A stretch of 64,000 nucleotides of DNA from Klebsiella quasipneumoniae subsp. quasipneumoniae (GCF_020525925.1 NZ_CP084876.1:3658001-3722000); one strand, 5' to 3'. Positions 18,072 through 27,276 are shown, numbered from the stretch's first letter. The notes: generated from the sequence alone by a model not told the origin. A program made the numbers and translations.

Positions 18072-18090
18072 GATAATGATAACTATCAAG
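18072..18090 (+). promoter_or_regulatory. Fur-like box upstream of zitB
   Basis: GATAATGATAACTATCAAG matches the Fur consensus exactly over its first 11 bases and at 14 of 19 overall. It lies 10 nt before the zitB start codon, so binding would block translation initiation or transcription. No standard Zur box is seen. Confidence 0.4.
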
Positions 18091-18100
18091 GGACGACACT

Positions 18101-19045
18101 ATGGCGCACTCGCATTCGCACTCCCCTGCCCAGGCTCCGGATAACGGCAACGCCCGCCGGCTGCTCTGGGCGTTCATCGTCACCGCCGGTTTTATGCTGG
18201 TAGAAGCCATCGGCGGCGCGATCTCCGGCTCGTTGGCCCTGCTGGCGGATGCCGGCCATATGCTCACCGACTCCGCCGCCCTGCTGTTTGCGCTGCTGGC
18301 GGTTCGCTTCGCCAGCCGTCCCCCGAATGCCCGCCATACCTTTGGCTGGCTGCGTTTGACCACCCTGGCGGCGTTTCTCAATGCCATTGCTCTGGTGGTG
18401 ATCACCATGCTGATTGTCTGGGAGGCCATTCAGCGCTTCCAGCACCCGCAGCCGGTTGCCGGCGTGACGATGATGGTGATTGCGGTCGCTGGCCTGCTGG
18501 CCAACGTGCTGGCTTTCTGGATCCTGCATCGTGGCAGCGAAGAGCGGAACCTCAACGTGCGCGCCGCGGCGCTTCACGTGCTCGGCGATCTGCTGGGCTC
18601 GGTTGGCGCGATTGTGGCCGCCGTGGTGATCCTCACCACCGGCTGGACACCTGTCGACCCGATCCTTTCCGTGCTGGTTTCCTGCCTGGTGTTACGTAGC
18701 GCCTGGCGTCTGCTGAAGGAGAGTCTGAATGAGCTGCTGGAAGGCGCGCCGCGTTCGCTGGATGTGACGGCCCTGCAGCGGGATATCCGCCGCTCTATCC
18801 CGGAGGTGCGCGATGTTCACCACGTCCACGTCTGGCTGGTGGGGGAAAAACCGGTGATGACGCTGCATGTGCAGGTTGTGCCGCCGCACGATCATGATGC
18901 GTTACTCAACCGCATCCTGCATTTCCTGGAACATAAATATGAAATTGAGCATGCCACGGTGCAGATGGAGTACCAGCCCTGCAGCGGCCCGGAGTGCCAT
19001 CTCAACACGATGCACGCCGGGCACGATCATCATCACCACCATTAG
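18101..19045 (+). CDS. zitB: Zinc efflux transporter ZitB (CDF family)
   Basis: 314 residues. Six transmembrane helices span roughly residues 20-200. The Zn site is formed by the HxxxD-type [11 protein letters not shown] on helix 2 and HVLGDLLGS on helix 5. The cytoplasmic domain (210-300) ends in [16 protein letters not shown], and the N-terminus is MAHSHSHSP, both histidine-rich. It exports Zn2+ in exchange for protons across the inner membrane. It is convergent with pnuC, overlapping by four bases. Confidence 0.95.
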   Translation: MAHSHSHSPAQAPDNGNARRLLWAFIVTAGFMLVEAIGGAISGSLALLADAGHMLTDSAALLFALLAVRFASRPPNARHTFGWLRLTTLAAFLNAIALVVITMLIVWEAIQRFQHPQPVAGVTMMVIAVAGLLANVLAFWILHRGSEERNLNVRAAALHVLGDLLGSVGAIVAAVVILTTGWTPVDPILSVLVSCLVLRSAWRLLKESLNELLEGAPRSLDVTALQRDIRRSIPEVRDVHHVHVWLVGEKPVMTLHVQVVPPHDHDALLNRILHFLEHKYEIEHATVQMEYQPCSGPECHLNTMHAGHDHHHHH

Positions 19046-19761
19046 CCAGAAAACGCGTGAGAACCTCGCTCACGCGCGCTGTTTATCCACATCCGGCTGC
19101 CGTTCAGCGCAATGAACGTCAGCAAGAGATATTCCAGCGACATCGCATAGACGCCCTGACGGGCAAAAATCACCACGCTGATGACGTTGACGATGACCCA
19201 CAGCAGCCAGTTCTCAACGTATTTGCGGGTCATTAAGATCATCGCCACTACCGACAGCACCGTCATACAGGAGTCCCAGAACGGGAAGGCGTCCGGCTGC
19301 AGTTCCGGCATAGTGACCTGCAAACCGAGCGCTTGCATCAGGCTGACCGCGATCCGCGTCAGGAAAGCAAAAAACGGATTGATAAACAGGGTCAGCAAGC
19401 CGATCGCCACCACGCAGGCCGCCAGCCAGCCCAGGGCTTTACTGCGCGGTAGCCAGCGGATCTGCAGCTCAACCTCATGGTTGCTGCTTTGCCGCGACCA
19501 GGCATACCAGCCGTAAACGTTAGCGGCAAAGAAGAACAGCTGCAGCAACAGGCTGGCGTACAGCTGGATCTGAAAGAAGATGATGGCGAACAGCGTGACG
19601 TTGACCAGACCGAAGGCATAGTTACTGATCTTCTCCAGGCTCGCCAGCCAGATGCACAACAGCCCGGCGATGGTCCCCACGGCCTCTATCCAGGAGAGAT
19701 CGTACCCCCCGGCGCCGATGGGTATATGTACTAAAATATTCTGCGTGCTAAAAAAATCCAT
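19042..19761 (-). CDS. pnuC: Nicotinamide riboside transporter
   Basis: 239 residues with seven predicted membrane helices. Conserved motifs include [18 protein letters not shown] and the C-terminal [14 protein letters not shown], which line the substrate pore in PnuC structures. It takes up nicotinamide riboside by facilitated diffusion for NAD salvage. It follows nadA by 35 nt on the same strand, so NadR control of nadA is expected to cover it. Confidence 0.95.
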   Translation of the reverse strand: MDFFSTQNILVHIPIGAGGYDLSWIEAVGTIAGLLCIWLASLEKISNYAFGLVNVTLFAIIFFQIQLYASLLLQLFFFAANVYGWYAWSRQSSNHEVELQIRWLPRSKALGWLAACVVAIGLLTLFINPFFAFLTRIAVSLMQALGLQVTMPELQPDAFPFWDSCMTVLSVVAMILMTRKYVENWLLWVIVNVISVVIFARQGVYAMSLEYLLLTFIALNGSRMWINSARERGSHAFSG

Positions 19762-19796
19762 TTTATCCTCTCAGCGCCAGATGACGCGGTAATAGG

Positions 19797-20840
19797 TTAT
19801 CCCCGTAGTGTAGCCGCAAAATCCAGCATCCGGTTAAGGGGAATTAATGCGCCAGTCCGCAGCGCTTCGTCGACGTGGATTTCATGTTCAGCGCCGCCCT
19901 GCTCGAGACCCTCGGCAATGGCTTTCAGGCCGTTCATCGCCATCCACGGACAATGCGCGCAGCTGCGGCAGGTCGCCCCTTCACCGGCGGTGGGCGCTTC
20001 CAGCAGCGTTTTCTCCGGCACCGCCTGCTGCATTTTATAAAAGATACCGCGATCGGTCGCCACGATCAGCTGGCGCTGGGGCAGGCTTTTCGCCGCCGCG
20101 ATCAGCTGGCTGGTGGAGCCTACGGCATCGGCCATCTCGACGATCGCCTGCGGCGACTCGGGATGGACCAGCACAGCGGCTTCGGGATGCAGAGCCTTCA
20201 TCCGCATCAACGCCTGGGTTTTAAACTCGTCGTGCACGATGCACGCCCCCTGCCAGGAGAGCACATCTGCGCCGGTCTGACGCTGAACGTAACGGCCAAG
20301 ATGGCGGTCCGGCGCCCAGAGGATTTTTTGACCAAGGCTATCCAGGTGGTCAATGAGTTCCACGGCGATGCTGGAGGTCACCACCCAGTCGGCGCGAGCC
20401 TTCACCGCGGCAGACGTATTGGCATAGACCACCACGGTGCGGTCAGGATGAGCGTCGCAAAAGGCGTTGAACTCCTCAATCGGACAGCCCAGATCCAGGG
20501 AACACTCGGCGTTCAGAGTCGGCATCAGAATGGTCTTTTCCGGGCTGAGGATTTTGGCGGTTTCCCCCATAAAACGCACCCCGGCGACCAGCAGCGTGGA
20601 GGCCGAATGGCGGGCGCCAAAGCGCGCCATCTCCAGCGAGTCGGCAATACAGCCGCCGGTCTCTTCAGCCAGCTGCTGAATTTCAGGATCGGTGTAGTAA
20701 TGCGCCACCATCACGGCATCGCGCTCGCGCAGCAGACGCTTGATTTTTTCGCGGTAAAACTGCTTTTCATCGACGGTCAGCGGCTGCGGTTTCGGTGGGA
20801 AGGGATAAATCGCCGTTTCAGGATCAAACATTACGCTCAT
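19797..20840 (-). CDS. nadA: Quinolinate synthase
   Basis: 347 residues from [16 protein letters not shown]; a GC-rich 20-residue extension to 20900 crosses the promoter and is rejected. It condenses iminoaspartate with dihydroxyacetone phosphate to quinolinate. The three [4Fe-4S] cysteines are in [18 protein letters not shown] and [21 protein letters not shown] is the substrate motif. It is the first gene of nadA-pnuC, with a NadR box 74 nt upstream. Confidence 0.97.
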   Translation of the reverse strand: MSVMFDPETAIYPFPPKPQPLTVDEKQFYREKIKRLLRERDAVMVAHYYTDPEIQQLAEETGGCIADSLEMARFGARHSASTLLVAGVRFMGETAKILSPEKTILMPTLNAECSLDLGCPIEEFNAFCDAHPDRTVVVYANTSAAVKARADWVVTSSIAVELIDHLDSLGQKILWAPDRHLGRYVQRQTGADVLSWQGACIVHDEFKTQALMRMKALHPEAAVLVHPESPQAIVEMADAVGSTSQLIAAAKSLPQRQLIVATDRGIFYKMQQAVPEKTLLEAPTAGEGATCRSCAHCPWMAMNGLKAIAEGLEQGGAEHEIHVDEALRTGALIPLNRMLDFAATLRG

Positions 20841-20913
20841 CATGCAATCTCGTTTTACTGGCTTAACTCTAAGACCGTTAGTATGGCCTGCCCGCGCCAT
20901 GATACGGTCATGG

Positions 20914-20931
20914 TGTTTTATATGCTAAACA
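20914..20931 (-). promoter_or_regulatory. NadR box upstream of nadA
   Basis: TGTTTT-N6-TAAACA, one mismatch from the TGTTTA-N6-TAAACA NadR operator. NadR represses nadA-pnuC when NAD is plentiful. The remaining DNA up to 21113 shows no gene. Confidence 0.75.
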
Positions 20932-21113
20932 AGATAGCCGATTACGCGCCAAAAGTCGTGATGAATTTTGTACATCAGCGCCTGTTCCAGGGGACGATGC
21001 TGCGTCGCTGTCCGGGCTACCGGTTCGCGCCCTGTGCAGGCGTGGTAAGCGCAGCGCGAGCGTGGGAAAGCTCTGCATACAATATTGTGGAAATTGATGG
21101 GCGGGCAGATAGC

Positions 21114-21140
21114 AAAAAGGCGCCTTTAGGGCGCCTTTTT
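21114..21140 (-). terminator. Third (distal) terminator of the tRNA operon
   Basis: AAAAAGGCGCC and GGCGCCTTTTT around a five-base loop. It is the same hairpin as the two upstream copies, one 158-bp unit further on. Confidence 0.88.
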
Positions 21141-21144
21141 ACAT

Positions 21145-21302
21145 TGGTGGGTCGTGCAGGATGACTCGGCTTCGCCTCGCCCTTCGGGCCGTCGCCGCAA
21201 GCGGCTCCGTTGTCTCACTGCGTTCGACCCGAACCTGCTGCAGGTTCGAATCGTTGAGTTCCGCGCATAGCAAAAAGGCGCCTTTAGGGCGCCTTTTTAC
21301 AT
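21145..21302 (-). repeat. 158-bp tandem unit, distal copy: tRNA-Lys tail plus terminator
   Basis: Read on the minus strand, the unit begins with a terminator hairpin (21272-21298). It continues through a hairpin-rich spacer and ends with ATCCTGCACGACCCACCA, the last 18 nt of tRNA-Lys. It is nearly identical to the next unit; two single-base differences are visible (GTTGAG/GTTAAG and CGCGCAT/CGCGGAT). Confidence 0.93.
21272..21298 (-). terminator. Second terminator of the tRNA operon
   Basis: Copy of the AAAAAGGCGCC/GGCGCCTTTTT hairpin, 158 bp from the first. Confidence 0.88.
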
Positions 21303-21460
21303 TGGTGGGTCGTGCAGGATGACTCGGCTTCGCCTCGCCCTTCGGGCCGTCGCCGCAAGCGGCTCCGTTGTCTCACTGCGTTCGACCCGAACCTGCTGCA
21401 GGTTCGAATCGTTAAGTTCCGCGGATAGCAAAAAGGCGCCTTTAGGGCGCCTTTTTACAT
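21303..21460 (-). repeat. 158-bp tandem unit, proximal copy: tRNA-Lys tail plus terminator
   Basis: Directly downstream of lysQ. It has the same layout as the distal copy: terminator at 21430-21456, spacer with an internal CGAACCTGC-T-GCAGGTTCG palindrome resembling a tRNA T-arm, then the 18-nt tRNA-Lys tail at 21303-21320. Confidence 0.93.
21430..21456 (-). terminator. First terminator of the tRNA operon
   Basis: AAAAAGGCGCC-N5-GGCGCCTTTTT begins four nt past the lysQ CCA end, with an 11-bp stem and U tract. Confidence 0.92.
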
Positions 21461-21536
21461 TGGTGGGTCGTGCAGGATTCGAACCTGCGACCAATTGATT
21501 AAAAGTCAACTGCTCTACCAACTGAGCTAACGACCC
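21461..21536 (-). tRNA. lysQ: tRNA-Lys(UUU), lysQ position
   Basis: 76 nt with encoded CCA. The 5' GGGTCGT pairs with the 3' ACGACCC; the anticodon TTT is in GACTTTTAATC and the T-loop GGTTCGAATCC is intact. It is the seventh and last tRNA of the operon. Gene name assigned by position relative to E. coli. Confidence 0.97.
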
Positions 21537-21569
21537 CTTGCGGGATTTTGCTACTGTCACCATTCAGGA

Positions 21570-21644
21570 TGGTGGGTCGTGCAGGATGACTCGGCTTCGC
21601 CTCGCCCTTCGGGCCGTCGCTGTCGCAACGTTATCCTTCACGTT
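21570..21644 (-). repeat. 75-nt tRNA-tail element between lysZ and lysQ
   Basis: The 3' 18 nt equal the tRNA-Lys tail including CCA (21570-21587). The other 57 nt form three small hairpins (GGCTTCGCC, GCCCTTCGGGC, CGTCGC-TGTC-GCAACG as read on plus). No acceptor-stem partner exists at its 5' end, so it is not a tRNA. Confidence 0.9.
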
Positions 21645-21669
21645 TCTACCAGTTACCATCATTAAAGAT

Positions 21670-21745
21670 TGGTGGGTCGTGCAGGATTCGAACCTGCGAC
21701 CAATTGATTAAAAGTCAACTGCTCTACCAACTGAGCTAACGACCC
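21670..21745 (-). tRNA. lysZ: tRNA-Lys(UUU), lysZ position
   Basis: 76 nt, identical to the other Lys copies by eye, with anticodon TTT and encoded CCA. Sixth in the operon. Confidence 0.97.
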
Positions 21746-21791
21746 GCTCTGGTACTACCTGAATAATTTCACTCGACACCAATATTGGAAT

Positions 21792-21866
21792 TGGTGGGTC
21801 GTGCAGGATGACTCGGCTTCGCCTCGCCCTACGGGCCGTTGCTGACGCAACGTTATCCTTCACGTT
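21792..21866 (-). repeat. 75-nt tRNA-tail element between lysY and lysZ
   Basis: Same structure as the element at 21570-21644. The middle hairpin loop changes (GCCC-TAC-GGGC) while the stem stays, and the third hairpin is perfect (CGTTGC-TGAC-GCAACG). Confidence 0.9.
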
Positions 21867-21891
21867 CAACATCTGAGTTAAATGCTGAAAT

Positions 21892-21967
21892 TGGTGGGTC
21901 GTGCAGGATTCGAACCTGCGACCAATTGATTAAAAGTCAACTGCTCTACCAACTGAGCTAACGACCC
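21892..21967 (-). tRNA. lysY: tRNA-Lys(UUU), lysY position
   Basis: 76 nt with anticodon TTT and encoded CCA. It lies three nt downstream of valZ. Confidence 0.97.
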
Positions 21968-21970
21968 GAG

Positions 21971-22046
21971 TGGTGGGTGATGACGGGATCGAACCGCCGA
22001 CCCCCTCCTTGTAAGGGAGGTGCTCTCCCAGCTGAGCTAATCACCC
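21971..22046 (-). tRNA. valZ: tRNA-Val(UAC), valZ position
   Basis: 76 nt, GGGTGAT acceptor, anticodon TAC in CTTACAA, T-loop GGTTCGATCC, encoded CCA. Confidence 0.97.
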
Positions 22047-22098
22047 GATATTACGCTGGATACTGCTGATACTGCCTCCACCGACCCCATCATTAAAA

Positions 22099-22174
22099 TG
22101 GTGGGTCGTGCAGGATTCGAACCTGCGACCAATTGATTAAAAGTCAACTGCTCTACCAACTGAGCTAACGACCC
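22099..22174 (-). tRNA. lysW: tRNA-Lys(UUU), lysW position
   Basis: 76 nt with anticodon TTT and encoded CCA. Two nt downstream of valT; the 52-nt spacer to valZ lacks a tail element. Confidence 0.97.
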
Positions 22175-22176
22175 GG

Positions 22177-22252
22177 TGGTGGGTGATGACGGGATCGAAC
22201 CGCCGACCCCCTCCTTGTAAGGGAGGTGCTCTCCCAGCTGAGCTAATCACCC
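22177..22252 (-). tRNA. valT: tRNA-Val(UAC), valT position
   Basis: 76 nt, same sequence as the valZ copy by eye, anticodon TAC, encoded CCA. Confidence 0.97.
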
Positions 22253-22276
22253 GATACTACGCTGGATACTGCTAAT

Positions 22277-22351
22277 TGGTGGGTCGTGCAGGATGACTCG
22301 GCTTCGCCTCGCCCTATGGGCCGTTGCTGTCGCAACGTTATCCTTCACGTT
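22277..22351 (-). repeat. 75-nt tRNA-tail element between lysT and valT
   Basis: Third spacer copy of the tail element. The loop of the middle hairpin differs again (GCCC-TAT-GGGC) and the third hairpin is CGTTGC-TGTC-GCAACG. The 18-nt tRNA-Lys tail is exact (22277-22294), although the next gene is a tRNA-Val. Confidence 0.9.
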
Positions 22352-22377
22352 TTACTATCGCGTTCCACCAGAACGAT

Positions 22378-22453
22378 TGGTGGGTCGTGCAGGATTCGAA
22401 CCTGCGACCAATTGATTAAAAGTCAACTGCTCTACCAACTGAGCTAACGACCC
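22378..22453 (-). tRNA. lysT: tRNA-Lys(UUU), lysT position
   Basis: 76 nt with anticodon TTT and encoded CCA. First tRNA of the operon; the order Lys-Val-Lys-Val-Lys-Lys-Lys is that of E. coli lysT-valT-lysW-valZ-lysY-lysZ-lysQ. Confidence 0.97.
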
Positions 22454-22503
22454 ACTCTGGCGTCGCTTTGGGCTTGTTTGATATCCCTTGGCAACGGCGG
22501 CAT

Positions 22504-22531
22504 ATATTACTGATTTCAGAATTCAGCGCAA
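22504..22531 (-). promoter_or_regulatory. Candidate promoter of the tRNA operon
   Basis: On the minus strand TTGCGC-N16-TAATAT, followed by a GC-rich stretch ATGCCGCCG of the kind found in stringently controlled stable-RNA promoters. It lies 50 nt before lysT. Confidence 0.45.
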
Positions 22532-22579
22532 CTAAAATTTCGATAAAGATCACTTAACTGCTGGCGATTCAGGCGACAA

Positions 22580-22605
22580 GACCAGAAATAACGCGATTTC
22601 TGGTC
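22580..22605 (-). terminator. Hairpin after cpoB
   Basis: GACCAGAAAT-N6-ATTTCTGGTC, a perfect 10-bp stem 9 nt past the cpoB stop. No U tract follows, so it may mark the 3' end by processing rather than intrinsic termination. Confidence 0.45.
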
Positions 22606-22614
22606 ATGCCGTAA

Positions 22615-23412
22615 TCAACCAAGAGCATTAAGTCGTTTTTGCGCTTGTTTCGCACCGTCGGTGCCGGGGAATTTGCTGATCACCTGCTGGTAAACCGCTT
22701 TCGCTTTCGCGGTATCACCTTTGTCCTGCATGATCACGCCGACCTTAAACATGGCGTCCGGCGCTTTTGGCGATTTCGGGTAGTTCTTCACCACCGAGGC
22801 GAAGTAAAACGCCGCATCGTCTTTTTTCCCCTTATTGTAGTTCAACTGTCCGAGCCAATAGTTGGCGTTCGGCTGATAAGTTGAATCCGGGTACTTTTTA
22901 ACGAAGTTCTGAAACGCCACCATGGCGTCATCCTGGCGTGAAGCATCCTTCACCAGGGCAATGGCCGCATTGTAATCGGTGTTCGCATCGCCGGTCATCG
23001 CCGGAGCGCCTGACGAGGCCGCTGGCGCTGCGCTGGCGGTAGCCGCACTCTGATCGCTGGAAGACGACGACGCCTGAGCGCCCGCCGCCGCTGCGCCACT
23101 TCCGCTCGTCAGCCCGTCAATCTGCAGCAGAATCTGCTTCTGACGCTCAACGATCTGATTCAGCTGATACTGGTTCTCCTGGATCTGACCACGGAGAGAA
23201 TCAATGTCAGTCTGGTTATCAGAGAGTTGTTGCTGGAGTTGGGTTAAAAGCTGGCTGTGAGCATTGGAAATACGCTCGAGTTGAGTGACACGGTCTTCGA
23301 CCGAGCCTGAGCCGACACTACTGATTGGCGCCTGAGCAAAAGCGGCCCAGGGGGCCGCTATGCCAACCAGTAACGACAGACTCAATAAATGATGTCTGAA
23401 GTTACTGCTCAT
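22615..23412 (-). CDS. cpoB: Cell division coordinator CpoB (YbgF)
   Basis: 265 residues. A signal peptide spans residues 1-26 (LLVGIAAPWAAFA). Residues 37-105 are a trimerising coiled coil (DRVTQLERISNAHSQLLTQL and on). A low-complexity Ala/Ser linker follows, then TPR repeats (about 140-265) such as DAMVAFQNFVKKYPDS and AKAVYQQVISKFPGT. The periplasmic protein links PBP1B/LpoB peptidoglycan synthesis with Tol-driven outer-membrane constriction through TolA. It is the last gene of the Tol-Pal run, 9 nt after pal. Confidence 0.94.
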   Translation of the reverse strand: MSSNFRHHLLSLSLLVGIAAPWAAFAQAPISSVGSGSVEDRVTQLERISNAHSQLLTQLQQQLSDNQTDIDSLRGQIQENQYQLNQIVERQKQILLQIDGLTSGSGAAAAGAQASSSSSDQSAATASAAPAASSGAPAMTGDANTDYNAAIALVKDASRQDDAMVAFQNFVKKYPDSTYQPNANYWLGQLNYNKGKKDDAAFYFASVVKNYPKSPKAPDAMFKVGVIMQDKGDTAKAKAVYQQVISKFPGTDGAKQAQKRLNALG

Positions 23413-23421
23413 GCAATTCTC

Positions 23422-23970
<549 letters not shown>

Positions 23971-23980
23971 TTATTTATTA

Positions 23981-25273
23981 TCACAGATACGGCGACCAGG
24001 CAGGCGATTTTACCTGTCCATCAGTTGCCGGAAGACGCGCTTTGAAACGCCCATCTGTAGAAACCAGATTCAGCACGGATCCCATCCCCTGAGAAGAGCT
24101 GTAGATTACCATAGTGCCGTTAGGTGCCAGACTTGGCGTTTCGTCTAAAAACGTTGATGACAGAACCTGTACACCACCCGCTTCCAGATCTTGTTTGGCA
24201 ATGTGCTGCTGGCCGCCGGCCGAGCTGACCATTACCATCGTTTTACCATCCGCGCTCACGTCAGCGTCCTGGTTCTGCGAACCTTCCCAGGTGATACGCT
24301 GCGGCGTGCCGCCATTAATATTGACTTTATACACCTGCGGACGACCGGCCTGGTCAGAGGTAAAGGCCAGGTTCTGGCTGTCCGGGAACCAGCTTGGTTC
24401 GGTGTTGTTGCTGCGACCGTTGGTCACCTGACGAATCTGACCCGAGCCCAGATCCATCACGTACAGGTTCAGGCTACCGGTTTTCGACAGCGCGAAGGCC
24501 AGTTTAGAACCATCCGGCGAGAACGCCGGCGCGCCGTTGTGCTGCGGGAAGGAGGCAATCTGACGCACAGCGCCGTTCGCCAGGGTCTGCACCACCAGCG
24601 CAGAGCGACCGCTCTCGAAGGTGACGTAAGCCAGTTTTGAACCGTCCGGTGACCAGGCCGGGGACATCAGCGGCTGGGAGGAGCGGTGAACCACAAACTG
24701 GTTGTAGCCATCATAATCGGAAACGCGCAGCTCATACGGGAACTGACCGCCATTGGTCTGCACCACGTAGGCGATACGAGTCCGGAAGGCGCCTTTAATA
24801 CCGGTCAGCTTTTCAAATACCGCGTCGCTGGCAGTGTGCGCGGCATAGCGCAGGTACTGTTTAGTGACTTTGAAAGAGCCTTGCGCCAGCGTTGTGCCCG
24901 GCGCACCGCCGGTATCCACCAGCTGATACGCTACCTGGTAAGAACCATCCGGGTTTGACGTCACCTGACCGACGACCACGGCGTCAATGCCCAGCGCAGA
25001 CCAGGCAGCAGGCTGCACTTCCTGGGCACTGGTCGGCTGCTGCGGCAGACGCGAGCGATCCAGCGGGTTGAATTTACCGCTGTTGCGCAGGTCAGCCGCC
25101 ACGATACCGCCAACATCTTCCGGCGCAGCGCCCTGGCCGGCCCACTGGAACGGTACCACGCCGATGGGGCGCGCCGAGTCCACCCCCTGGGTGATCTCGA
25201 TACGTACTTCTGCGTGCAGCACCGCCGCCCACAGCATTAAAAAACCAAATGCTACTCGTAATGCCTGCTTCAT
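23981..25273 (-). CDS. tolB: Tol-Pal periplasmic translocation protein TolB
   Basis: 430 residues. The signal peptide ends LHA before EVRIEITQG, the TolA-binding box. Residues 25-165 are the N-terminal domain; from about 170 six beta-propeller blades repeat ([41 protein letters not shown]). It binds Pal and is released by TolA. Two adjacent ATGs exist; the second is better spaced from GGGAG and matches E. coli. A hairpin (25374-25398) lies in the 131-nt gap after tolA. Confidence 0.96.
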   Translation of the reverse strand: MKQALRVAFGFLMLWAAVLHAEVRIEITQGVDSARPIGVVPFQWAGQGAAPEDVGGIVAADLRNSGKFNPLDRSRLPQQPTSAQEVQPAAWSALGIDAVVVGQVTSNPDGSYQVAYQLVDTGGAPGTTLAQGSFKVTKQYLRYAAHTASDAVFEKLTGIKGAFRTRIAYVVQTNGGQFPYELRVSDYDGYNQFVVHRSSQPLMSPAWSPDGSKLAYVTFESGRSALVVQTLANGAVRQIASFPQHNGAPAFSPDGSKLAFALSKTGSLNLYVMDLGSGQIRQVTNGRSNNTEPSWFPDSQNLAFTSDQAGRPQVYKVNINGGTPQRITWEGSQNQDADVSADGKTMVMVSSAGGQQHIAKQDLEAGGVQVLSSTFLDETPSLAPNGTMVIYSSSQGMGSVLNLVSTDGRFKARLPATDGQVKSPAWSPYL

Positions 25274-25404
25274 CATATCTCCCTTATCCGGGCGGAAAGC
25301 CCACGATAATTTAGCAGAATGTTAACAAACTCAAATACACAAAACTACCAAAACCCATGACCGCCCTATTTTCTTTCCCCCCGCTGACGCGGGGGAAAAA
25401 GCGC

Positions 25405-26745
25405 TTAAGGTTTGAAGTCCAGTGGCGCATTTTTGAACGTTTCATAAACAGCCTGCGACGGCGGTTTAGGGAATTTGCTCATCCGACTGGTGGCCGCCAG
25501 CATTTGCTGGCAGAACGCCGGATCGCCGCCTTCCGATTTCACACTCAACAACGTTCCATCCTGAGCCAGGTTTACGCGCAACGTACATACTTTACCCTTG
25601 TACGTATCCCAGTCATAGAGATGTCCTTTAATCGCGGCCTGCACCTGCGAAATATAGCTGGCAATCTCCGCCTGAGACGCACCGCCCTGCCCCGGTTTAC
25701 TTCCTTTAGCAGGTGAAGAGCCACCTGTGCTACCGCTGGTGCTACCTTTCGGCGCATTCTTACCTGAACTCAGATCGCCGAGCAGGTCGTCCACGCCGTC
25801 CGCTTCTTTCGCAGCAGCCGCTTTCTTCGCTGCCGCGGCTTTTGCTGCTGCCGCTTTGGCCGCTTTATCGGCCGCTGCCTTCTCAGCAGCAGCCGCTTTG
25901 GCTGCTGCGGCTTTTTCAGCTGCGGCGGCTTTCTCGGCGGCGGCCTTCTCCGCGGCCGCTTTTTGCGCGGCGGCCTTCTCAGCGGCTTTTTCAGCGGCTT
26001 TTTCTGCTGCCGCTTTTTCAGCCGCGGCCTGCTTAGCCGCTTCCTGCTGGGCCTTCTTCTCCGCTTCCTGTTGCGCTTTCTTCGCCGCTGCCGCTTCCGC
26101 TTTCTTCTGCGCCTCTGCCGCGGCTTTCGCCGCTTCGGCTTCCGCCTGTTTCTTCGCATCGGCCGCCGCTTTCGCGGCGGCGGCTTCGGCCTGTTTCTTC
26201 GCGTCAGCCGCCGCTTTCGCTGCCGCCAGTTCAGCCGCTTTCGCCTGGGCATCCGCCTTCGCTTTCGCCTCGGCGGCCGCTTTGGCCGCCGCTTCCTGCG
26301 CTTCTTTGGCCTGCGCATCCGCTTTGGCTTTCGCCGCCGCGGCAGCCTTGGCAGCGGCTTCCTCAGCCTGCTTCTGTTGTTCCTTCGCTTCTTTCGCCGC
26401 TTCCTGCGCCTGCAGCCGCTCCTGTTCGAGCTGTTTCAGCCGTTCCTGTTCCGCCGCCTGCTTCTCACGTAACTCTTCCGCCTGCTGCTGCGCCTGTTTT
26501 TCACGCTGTTCAGCGGCGCGACGTGCGCTGGCCTGCTGCTGTTGCTGACGGTTATAATTGTTTACCACCGCCCCCGGATCGACCATGACGGCATCAATCG
26601 ACGATCCCCCGCCGCCGCCGGCAGAGGCATCCAGATGCTCGTCAAACGAACTCCATATCAGCAGCGCGATCAGTATGATGTGCAGCGCGACTGAAATGAT
26701 GATCGCTCGTTTAAGCTTGTCGTTTTGTTCGGTTGCCTTTGACAC
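25405..26745 (-). CDS. tolA: Tol-Pal inner-membrane protein TolA
   Basis: 446 residues from a GTG start, as in E. coli. Residues 13-33 are one transmembrane helix (AIIISVALHIILIALLIW) that contacts TolQ and TolR. Residues 70-320 are a long Ala/Lys/Glu helix (AAAEKAAAEKAAAA pattern) spanning the periplasm. The C-terminal domain (about 350-446) has the Cys pair VCTLRVN and AFCQQM. It transmits the proton-motive force to TolB and Pal. The helix makes it about 25 residues longer than the 421 of E. coli. Confidence 0.96.
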   Translation of the reverse strand: MSKATEQNDKLKRAIIISVALHIILIALLIWSSFDEHLDASAGGGGGSSIDAVMVDPGAVVNNYNRQQQQQASARRAAEQREKQAQQQAEELREKQAAEQERLKQLEQERLQAQEAAKEAKEQQKQAEEAAAKAAAAAKAKADAQAKEAQEAAAKAAAEAKAKADAQAKAAELAAAKAAADAKKQAEAAAAKAAADAKKQAEAEAAKAAAEAQKKAEAAAAKKAQQEAEKKAQQEAAKQAAAEKAAAEKAAEKAAEKAAAQKAAAEKAAAEKAAAAEKAAAAKAAAAEKAAADKAAKAAAAKAAAAKKAAAAKEADGVDDLLGDLSSGKNAPKGSTSGSTGGSSPAKGSKPGQGGASQAEIASYISQVQAAIKGHLYDWDTYKGKVCTLRVNLAQDGTLLSVKSEGGDPAFCQQMLAATSRMSKFPKPPSQAVYETFKNAPLDFKP

Positions 26746-26844
26746 TATCGGTTCCCAAAAACTGTTCGCCTGTACCCGCGATGCGCACCGACGGCGAGCG
26801 ATACTCGCCGCCGAACGCCGTGCGGACGCACCTACCTGAAGCGA

Positions 26845-27273
26845 TTAAATAGGTTTGGTCATCAAGCCGACCGATTTAACCCCTGCGCTATGCAACAGGT
26901 TCAGCGCTTTAATAATTTCATCGTAAGGGACGTCTTTCGCACCGCCGATCAGGAATACCGTTTTCTCATTGGCTTCAAGACGACGCTTCGCTTCGGCAAT
27001 CACCTGCTCCGGCGGCAGCTGGGACAGCGTCTCCTGCCCCACTTTCACGCTGTACTGCCCTACCCCGGAGACTTCCACAATCACCGGCGGATCGTCATTG
27101 CTTTTCACCGCTTGCGATTCCGTGGCGTCCGGCAGATCGACTTCCACGCTCTGCGTAATGATCGGCGCCGTTGCCATAAAGATCAGCAACAGCACCAGCA
27201 GGACATCCAGCAGCGGAACGATGTTGATCTCGGACTTCAGTTCGCGACGTCCGCGTCCACGTGCTCTGGCCAT
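26845..27273 (-). CDS. tolR: Tol-Pal inner-membrane protein TolR
   Basis: 142 residues, ExbD family. One transmembrane helix (residues 18-36, IVPLLDVLLVLLLIFMAT) holds the proton-carrying Asp23. The periplasmic domain binds peptidoglycan. With TolQ it forms the stator-rotor that drives TolA. It lies 3 nt after tolQ; a 99-nt gap with a CGGCGAG/CTCGCCG hairpin (26792-26810) separates it from tolA. Confidence 0.97.
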   Translation of the reverse strand: MARARGRGRRELKSEINIVPLLDVLLVLLLIFMATAPIITQSVEVDLPDATESQAVKSNDDPPVIVEVSGVGQYSVKVGQETLSQLPPEQVIAEAKRRLEANEKTVFLIGGAKDVPYDEIIKALNLLHSAGVKSVGLMTKPI

Positions 27274-27276
27274 GGC

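Noticed and set aside
19875..21164. 429-codon plus-strand frame across nadA and its upstream DNA
   Set aside because: It runs antisense through nadA and the NadR operator and shows no domain.
21145..22453. Regularly spaced repeats that might be a CRISPR array
   Set aside because: The repeats are tRNA-Lys and tRNA-Val genes and tRNA tails; spacing is irregular and no cas gene is present.
25727..26548. 273-codon Ala/Ser/Phe-rich frame opposite tolA
   Set aside because: Reverse complement of the Ala/Lys codon repeats; low complexity only.
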